The position numbers were made by a program, and so were the translations under genes. Below are positions 59,345-64,000 of a DNA stretch of 64,000 bases, piece by piece. Below the pieces are notes generated by a model, which was given only the letters and a program-made list of their open reading frames with translations, made no database searches and was not told the DNA's origin. Source of the stretch: AR12 sp036265915 (GTDB lineage Bacteria > Methylomirabilota > Methylomirabilia > Rokubacteriales > CSP1-6); assembly GCA_036265915.1 (NCBI GenBank), contig DATAOC010000121.1:1-64000 (forward strand), written 5' to 3'. Every line of letters starts with the position of its first letter. Positions within the stretch are counted from its first letter, which is position 1.

Positions 59345-60322
59345 TCAGTAGAGGAAGCAGGCCACCTTGTGGCCTGGCCGCACTTCCTTGAGCGGCGGCG
59401 TGTTGTCGAAGTGCATGGGTTTGGCGAGCGCGCAGCGCGGTGCGAACCGGCAGCCGGGCCTGGCGTCGCCGCGCAGCGTCGGCACCGTGCCCGGAATCGG
59501 CTCCAGCTTCTGCTTCTTGGTGGCCGCCACGTCGATTCTCGGAATGGAGCGCAGCAGTCCTTGCGTGTACGGATGCAGCGGCTCCTTGAAGAGCTCGCCG
59601 ACGGCCGCCTCCTCCACCACCTGGGCGCCGTACATGACGACGACGCGCTGCGCGGTCTCGGCAATGACGCCCATGTCATGCGTGATCAGCATGATGGCCA
59701 TGCCGAGCTTGGCCTTGAGCTCGTTGAGCAGCTCGAGGATCTGCGCCTGGATCGTGACGTCGAGGGCGGTGGTCGGCTCGTCCGCGATGAGGAGGTTGGG
59801 ATTGCACGAGAGGGCCATGGCGATCATGATCCGCTGGCGCATGCCGCCCGAGAGCTGATGCGGATACTCCCGCACACGCCGCTCGGCGTTCGGGATGTGG
59901 ACGAGCTTCAGCATGTCCACCGTCTTGTCCATGGCGTCGCGGCGGCCCAGGCCTTCGTGCAGCCGGATGGCCTCCGCGATCTGCTCGCCCACCGTGAACA
60001 CGGGGTTCAGCGAGGTCATCGGCTCCTGGAAGATCATCGCGATTTCCTTGCCGCGGATCTTCCGCATCTGGGCCGGGCTCAACTCGAGGAGGTTGCGACC
60101 GTTGTAGAGGATTTGACCCTGCACGATGCGGCCGGGAGGCTGGGGGATGAGCCGCATCACGGACAGCGCGGTGACCGACTTGCCCGAGCCCGACTCGCCC
60201 ACGATGCCGAGCGTCTCGCCCTTGTTGATGTAGAGGTCCACGCCGTCGACGGCGCGCACGACGCCTTCGTCGGTGAAGAAGTGCGTCTTCAATCCTTTGA
60301 CTTCAAGGAGCCGTTCGGCCAT
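59345..60322 (-). CDS. Oligopeptide/dipeptide ABC transporter ATPase (OppD/DppD-like)
   Basis: A 325-residue ABC ATPase with Walker A GESGSGKS (42-49), signature LSGGMRQR (157-164), Walker B LLIADEP (177-183) and the C-terminal cysteine region CRFAPRCALAKP. It is the D-type subunit, pairing with the F-type gene downstream. Together they would energise import of peptides or related compounds. The gene follows the aldolase gene by 18 bases on the same strand; permeases must be encoded elsewhere. Confidence 0.93.
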   Translation of the reverse strand: MAERLLEVKGLKTHFFTDEGVVRAVDGVDLYINKGETLGIVGESGSGKSVTALSVMRLIPQPPGRIVQGQILYNGRNLLELSPAQMRKIRGKEIAMIFQEPMTSLNPVFTVGEQIAEAIRLHEGLGRRDAMDKTVDMLKLVHIPNAERRVREYPHQLSGGMRQRIMIAMALSCNPNLLIADEPTTALDVTIQAQILELLNELKAKLGMAIMLITHDMGVIAETAQRVVVMYGAQVVEEAAVGELFKEPLHPYTQGLLRSIPRIDVAATKKQKLEPIPGTVPTLRGDARPGCRFAPRCALAKPMHFDNTPPLKEVRPGHKVACFLY

Positions 60323-60340
60323 GGCGCCTCCCGTTCGGAC

Positions 60341-61381
60341 CTACCAGCGACTCGTCAGCTCGCGGAACGCGTCGAGCGCGCGCGCGATGTCGTCTCCGTC
60401 CACGTCCTTGTGCGTGACACAGCGGATCGCTCCCGGGCCCATCGCGTGGACCTTGACCTTGCGGGCGGCGCAGCCCGTCACGAGCTCGGCCGCCGCCGCC
60501 GCACCGCGCTCGACGCGCACGATCACGATGTTCGTCTGCACCGTCGCCAGATCCACGCTGAGTTCCGGCAGCGCGGCCAGCCCCTCGGCCAGCCGCCGGG
60601 CGTTGACGTGGTCGTCCGCCAGCCGATCGACCATGCGCTCGAGGGCGACGATGCCGGCGGCGGCGATGATACCCGCTTGCCGCATGCCGCCGCCGAGCAT
60701 CTTCCGGACGCGGCGGGCGCGCCCGATGAACTCGGCGGAGCCGCAGACGACGGATCCGACCGGCGCGCCGAGACCCTTCGACAGGCAGAACGTCACCGAA
60801 TCGACCGGCCGTGCGAAGTCGGCCGCCGGCCGTCGGAGCGCGATCGCGGCGTTGAAGAGACGCGCGCCGTCCAGGTGCACGGGCACGCCGGCCTGGTGAG
60901 CCGCGTCGGCCACGGCCTGGAGCTCCTCCGGCGTGGCACAGGTGCCGCCGTGGCGGTTGTGCGTGTTCTCCAGACAGACGAGTCCGGTCTCCGGGAGATG
61001 GATGTTGGCCGGACGGATCGCCTCCCGCACCTGCTCGGGCGAGAGGAAGCCGCGCGCGGTCTTGGCCGGCCGCATCTGCAGGTGGCCGATCATCGCCGCC
61101 CCGGCCACCTCGTAGTTGTAGATGTGGGAGTCGAGATCGAGGATGACCTCCTGGCCGGCGCGGGTATGGGCGACGACCGAGACCAGGTTGCCCTGGGTGC
61201 CGGAGGTGACGAAGAGGCCGGCCTCCTTGCCGAGCCGCGAGGCGGCCAGCGACTCGAGGCGCTGGATCGTCGGATCCTCGCCCCAGACGTCGTCGCCGAC
61301 GTCGGCGCGGGCCATGGCCTCGCGCATTTCGGGGGTGGGAAGGGTCAGCGTGTCGGAGCGGAGATCGACGATGTCGTGCAC
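60341..61381 (-). CDS. ltaE: Low-specificity L-threonine aldolase
   Basis: A 346-residue PLP enzyme that splits L-threonine or allo-threonine into glycine and acetaldehyde. DLRSDTLTLPTPEM, the TSGTQGNL loop, His86 in LDLDSHIYNYE, LENTHNRHGGT, Asp171/Arg174 in HLDGARLF and Lys202 in FCLSKGLGAPVGS are complete. GTG 61381 is used because GAGGT stands before it; the upstream frame is a shadow of bamD. The gene sits between bamD and the peptide-ABC genes, in a single-strand run. Confidence 0.93.
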   Translation of the reverse strand: MHDIVDLRSDTLTLPTPEMREAMARADVGDDVWGEDPTIQRLESLAASRLGKEAGLFVTSGTQGNLVSVVAHTRAGQEVILDLDSHIYNYEVAGAAMIGHLQMRPAKTARGFLSPEQVREAIRPANIHLPETGLVCLENTHNRHGGTCATPEELQAVADAAHQAGVPVHLDGARLFNAAIALRRPAADFARPVDSVTFCLSKGLGAPVGSVVCGSAEFIGRARRVRKMLGGGMRQAGIIAAAGIVALERMVDRLADDHVNARRLAEGLAALPELSVDLATVQTNIVIVRVERGAAAAAELVTGCAARKVKVHAMGPGAIRCVTHKDVDGDDIARALDAFRELTSRW

Positions 61382-61386
61382 GGGAT

Positions 61387-62127
61387 CTACCTCTGCACGC
61401 GCAGCCGCTGGGCGGCCCGCTTGCCCCATTCGGTGTAGCCGTATTCGGTGGCGACCTGGCGCAGCAGCGTGAGCGCGTCCGCGTTGCGGCCTTCGCTGAA
61501 GTTCACGTCGGCGAGCAGCGACAGCGCCTCCGGTATCACCGGAGCGCGCGGATAGTCCTTGATGACCTTCTCGAGCCGCGGCCGCGCGCCGCTCGGATTG
61601 CCCTGGCCGATGTACCACGCGGCGACCCACACTTCCTTCTGCGCGAGACGCCCGCGGCACACTTCGATCTTGGCGAGTCCGTCCGTCGCGTACCGGCTCT
61701 CGGGATAGTCCTTCACCAGCTTCTTGAACTGATCCATGGCCTTGGCGGCGAGACCCTGGTCCTGTTCGATCGGCTTGATCTGGTCGTAGTACGACATCGC
61801 AAGCCGGTACTGCACGAGGTCCGCGATCTCGTGGCGCGGGTAGAACGACAGGAACGCGTCGAACTCCTTGGTCGCCTTCTCGAACTCGGCCTCGCGGTAG
61901 AACGCCTCGCCGATCAGGAAGCGCGCCCGGGGAGCGTAGGATGAGTTCGGATGCCGCTCCACGACCTTGCGGAACTGCTCGCGCGCCTCGGGAAACCGCT
62001 TCTTCTCGAGCTCTGTCTCGCCCAGCTGGTAGAGCTCCTCGGCGGGCAGAATCGGCGTCGGCGCCGGGCGGAGCCACGAGCAGCCGCCGGTGACGAGAAG
62101 GAGAAAGAGGGTGAGGGCGCGAAACAT
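61387..62127 (-). CDS. bamD: Outer-membrane assembly lipoprotein BamD (YfiO family)
   Basis: A 246-residue lipoprotein of the BAM complex for outer-membrane beta-barrel proteins. The signal peptide ends in a lipobox TGGC with Cys16. TPR-like pairs follow: LYQLGETELEKKRFPEAREQFRKVVERHPNS and YREAEFEKATKEFDAFLSFYPRHEIAD, then QFKKLVKDYPESRYA. Length and repeats match BamD. ATG 62127 is chosen because it starts the signal sequence exactly; the longer upstream-open frame would be hydrophilic nonsense. It is divergent from the LarA-like gene. Confidence 0.9.
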   Translation of the reverse strand: MFRALTLFLLLVTGGCSWLRPAPTPILPAEELYQLGETELEKKRFPEAREQFRKVVERHPNSSYAPRARFLIGEAFYREAEFEKATKEFDAFLSFYPRHEIADLVQYRLAMSYYDQIKPIEQDQGLAAKAMDQFKKLVKDYPESRYATDGLAKIEVCRGRLAQKEVWVAAWYIGQGNPSGARPRLEKVIKDYPRAPVIPEALSLLADVNFSEGRNADALTLLRQVATEYGYTEWGKRAAQRLRVQR

Positions 62128-62167
62128 CGTCCAGAGGATATAGCATATTTCAAGTCCCAAAAATCCT

Positions 62168-62196
62168 TTGACTTCGCCAGGCTGGCCCGGTATTAC
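62168..62196 (+). promoter_or_regulatory. Sigma-70 promoter of the LarA-like gene
   Basis: TTGACT (62168-62173), a 17-base spacer and TATTAC (62191-62196) form a good sigma-70 pair. The start point would be near 62203, leaving a leader of about 77 bases. The AT-rich stretch next to it (62138-62170) may serve the divergent bamD gene, but I see no convincing -35/-10 pair for that direction. Confidence 0.6.
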
Positions 62197-62279
62197 CATT
62201 CCGGGTTTGCCGCCGGGCGCGTGTGTCCCGGCCGGTCGCAGATGATCGCCCTCCCCGCGAGAGGCTGAGAGGTCCTGCC

Positions 62280-63518
62280 ATGGCACTGCCCAGAATGATC
62301 CGAGTCCGTCAGACGTTTTCCCGTCCACGCGTCGCCGACATCCCGAAAACGGTCCTCGAGGGCCTCGGGGCCGCAGCGCTGCGCGTCAAGCGCGGCGATA
62401 CGGTCGCCGTGGGCGCCGGGAGTCGCGGGATCGCGAACATCGACGTGGTCGTCGGAGCCACCGTTCGCTGGTTGAAGGATATGGGGGCGCGGCCGTTCGT
62501 GTTCCCGGCCATGGGTAGCCACGGCGGCGGCACCGCGGAAGGACAGCTGTCCGTCCTGGAGCACTACGGCATCACCGAGACCACCATGGGGTGCCCGGTG
62601 CGAGCGACCATGGAGGTGGTGCAGGTCGGTGAGGCGCTCGGCCTACCGGTCTGGCTGGACAAGCTCGCGTCGGAAGCGGACTCGATCGGCATCGTGAACC
62701 GCATCAAGCCGCACACCGACTTCAAAGGCTCGATCGAGTCCGGTCTCTTCAAGATGATGACGATCGGCCTCGGCAAGCACCGCGGCGCCATCCAGTATCA
62801 CCGCGCCAACATCCACCACGGCTACGAGACGGTGATCACCACGGTGGGGCGCGAGATGCTGGCCAAAGCTCGCATCGGATTCGGCGTCGGCATCGTGGAG
62901 AACGGCTACGACGAGACCGCCCACATCGAGGTCTTCCGTCCCGACGATCTCGAAGCCGGCGAGCGCAGGCTGCTCAAGAGCGCGCGCGACTGGATGGCCC
63001 GCCTGCCGTTCTCGCCGATCGACGTCCTCATCGTGGAGCAGATCGGCAAGAACATCTCCGGCTCCGGCATGGACACCAACGTCATCGGCCGGCCGTCGAA
63101 CCCGCACGAGCCGTTTCCGAGCGATCCCAAGATCTTGTGGATCGTGGCGCTCGATCTGACGGACGAGAGCTATGGAAACGCCGTCGGCATCGGCAACGCC
63201 GACTTCACCACGCGTCGGCTGGTGGACAAGATCGACATGAAGCCGACGCTGATCAACGCCATCACCGCCTGCGCGCCCGGCGGCGCGAAGGTCCCCGCCA
63301 CCTACGACACCGACCGCGAGGCGATCGAGACGGCGCTCTCCTGCATCGGTCTCACGCCGCCCGAGCGCGCGCGTGTCATCCGCATCAAGAACACGCTCAT
63401 GCTGGGCGAGATCGAGGTGTCGGAGGCGTACACGGCCGAGCTCGCGAAGCACCCCGACCTCTCGCCGATCGGGGAGGCGAGCCCGCTGCCGTTCGACGCG
63501 GCCGGACGGCTCGTTTGA
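62280..63518 (+). CDS. DUF2088/LarA-like protein
   Basis: A 412-residue protein with the DUF2088 fold of lactate racemase LarA. Recognisable parts are TVAVGAGSRGIANIDV, VFPAMGSHGGGTAEGQ with His81, and RIKPHTDFKGSIESGLFKMM with His145 and nearby lysines. In LarA those regions bind the nickel-pincer cofactor. LarB, LarC and LarE, the cofactor makers, are not in the window, so the activity may be another isomerisation or lyase reaction. ATG 62280 has GAGAGG in front and fits the promoter at 62168. It overlaps the HlyD-type gene by 4 bases. Confidence 0.75.
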   Translation: MALPRMIRVRQTFSRPRVADIPKTVLEGLGAAALRVKRGDTVAVGAGSRGIANIDVVVGATVRWLKDMGARPFVFPAMGSHGGGTAEGQLSVLEHYGITETTMGCPVRATMEVVQVGEALGLPVWLDKLASEADSIGIVNRIKPHTDFKGSIESGLFKMMTIGLGKHRGAIQYHRANIHHGYETVITTVGREMLAKARIGFGVGIVENGYDETAHIEVFRPDDLEAGERRLLKSARDWMARLPFSPIDVLIVEQIGKNISGSGMDTNVIGRPSNPHEPFPSDPKILWIVALDLTDESYGNAVGIGNADFTTRRLVDKIDMKPTLINAITACAPGGAKVPATYDTDREAIETALSCIGLTPPERARVIRIKNTLMLGEIEVSEAYTAELAKHPDLSPIGEASPLPFDAAGRLV

Positions 63519-64000
63519 GGGGACCCTCCGGTCGCCGGATCGTCGTCGTCGTCGCGCTGGTCGCCGCCCTGGGGGCGATCGGCTGGGGCGGCACCGCCTG
63601 GTACGCCTCGTTCACGCGTGTCTCGACCGACGACGCCTACGTCGAGGGCACGATCACGCCGGTCAGCGCCAAGGTGGGCGGGCACGTGGTCGAGATGCTG
63701 GTTCGCGACAACCAGGCCGTCCGCCGCGGCGAGCTGCTGCTGCGCATCGACCCGCGGGACTTCCAGGCGCGGCTGGAACAGGCCCGCGCGGCCGTGGCCG
63801 TTGCCGAGGCGAACCTCCGCGCCGCGCGCTCGGAGCTGCCGCTGGCGCGCGACACGTCCCGCGCGCAGGTTGTGGAGACCCGCGCGTCGCTGGAGGCGCT
63901 GCAGGGCATGGTGCGTAGCAGCGAGTCGGCGGCCGACGAGTCGCGCGCCCGGCTCGAGGCGCGTCGCGCGGCGGTGGGCGCGCGCCGGGCCGAGGTGGCG
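63515..64000 (+). CDS. EmrA/HlyD-family membrane fusion protein (3' truncated)
   Basis: Begins with TTG 63515, overlapping the previous stop as TTGA, and is open to the window edge: 162 residues visible. A single N-terminal helix (about 8-28) is followed by VSTDDAYVEGTITPVSAKVGGHVVEM, the biotinyl-lipoyl-like beta barrel of EmrA proteins, and DNQAVRRGELLLRIDP. An alpha-helical coiled coil rich in Ala and Arg begins near residue 85. It should join an inner-membrane exporter (usually EmrB-type) to the outside. The TTG start is dictated by the absence of any other in-frame start. Confidence 0.85.
   Translation, partial: MRGPSGRRIVVVVALVAALGAIGWGGTAWYASFTRVSTDDAYVEGTITPVSAKVGGHVVEMLVRDNQAVRRGELLLRIDPRDFQARLEQARAAVAVAEANLRAARSELPLARDTSRAQVVETRASLEALQGMVRSSESAADESRARLEARRAAVGARRAEVA

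Overview
The window is a GC-rich stretch (I estimate close to 70 percent G+C) from a Gram-negative bacterium. It encodes a BAM lipoprotein (BamD), an undecaprenyl-phosphate sugar transferase, an O-antigen-ligase-like protein and a Kdo-8-P-phosphatase-like protein, so an outer membrane is implied. Lysine appears to be made through the LL-diaminopimelate aminotransferase route (dapA, dapB and dapL, with no succinylase genes seen). Protein flavour and gene content resemble uncultured Methylomirabilota/Rokubacteria-like or deltaproteobacterial genomes. That is an impression from reading proteins, not a database result.

Region 1 (1-32462, all plus strand) is a very large surface-glycan locus. It holds 31 genes, almost all overlapping the next by 4 bases (ATGA or GTGA). 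It opens with a truncated class III aminotransferase, then a GNAT acetyltransferase, a DegT-type sugar aminotransferase and a PhyH-type oxygenase. Next come an ABC flippase and a nonulosonic (sialic-like) acid module: NeuB-type synthase, NeuC-type epimerase, CMP-sugar synthetase. The middle interleaves at least seven glycosyltransferases with five of the locus's six methyltransferases (the sixth is at 3631), plus a radical SAM/SPASM protein, a D-2-hydroxyacid dehydrogenase and a thiamine-diphosphate enzyme. The end carries a nucleotide-sugar SDR enzyme, a WcaJ-type initiating transferase, an O-antigen ligase/polymerase, a KdsC-like phosphatase and an SGNH hydrolase. Together these could build, decorate and export a methylated, probably acidic glycan on a lipid carrier.

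Region 2 (32456-40589, minus strand) reads mltG, acyltransferase, argH, an FN3 lipoprotein, a possible tiny ORF, dapA, dapB, folB, folK, an ECF sigma factor and its membrane anti-sigma partner. It looks like one housekeeping operon with a regulatory pair at its 3' end.

Region 3 (40670-41776) is a stand-alone rpoA with an extended -10 promoter. It lacks its usual ribosomal-protein neighbours and is followed by a hairpin between convergent genes.

Region 4 (41792-55832, minus strand) starts from a good sigma-70 promoter and runs alaC, hom, thrC, an LPG-synthase-like membrane protein, lysC, a zinc alcohol dehydrogenase, a bicupin, a histidine-kinase-like sensor lacking a visible H-box, comEA, comEC and dapL. 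dapL has its own extended -10 promoter.

Region 5 (56001-64000) has a plus-strand M23 peptidase and a small unknown protein. A minus-strand operon follows: bamD, threonine aldolase, two peptide-ABC ATPases and an alpha/beta hydrolase. A LarA/DUF2088-like protein is transcribed divergently from bamD and overlaps the start of an EmrA/HlyD-type adaptor that runs off the window. I saw no tRNA, rRNA, CRISPR array, insertion sequence or prophage. No gene-free stretch exceeds 300 bases.
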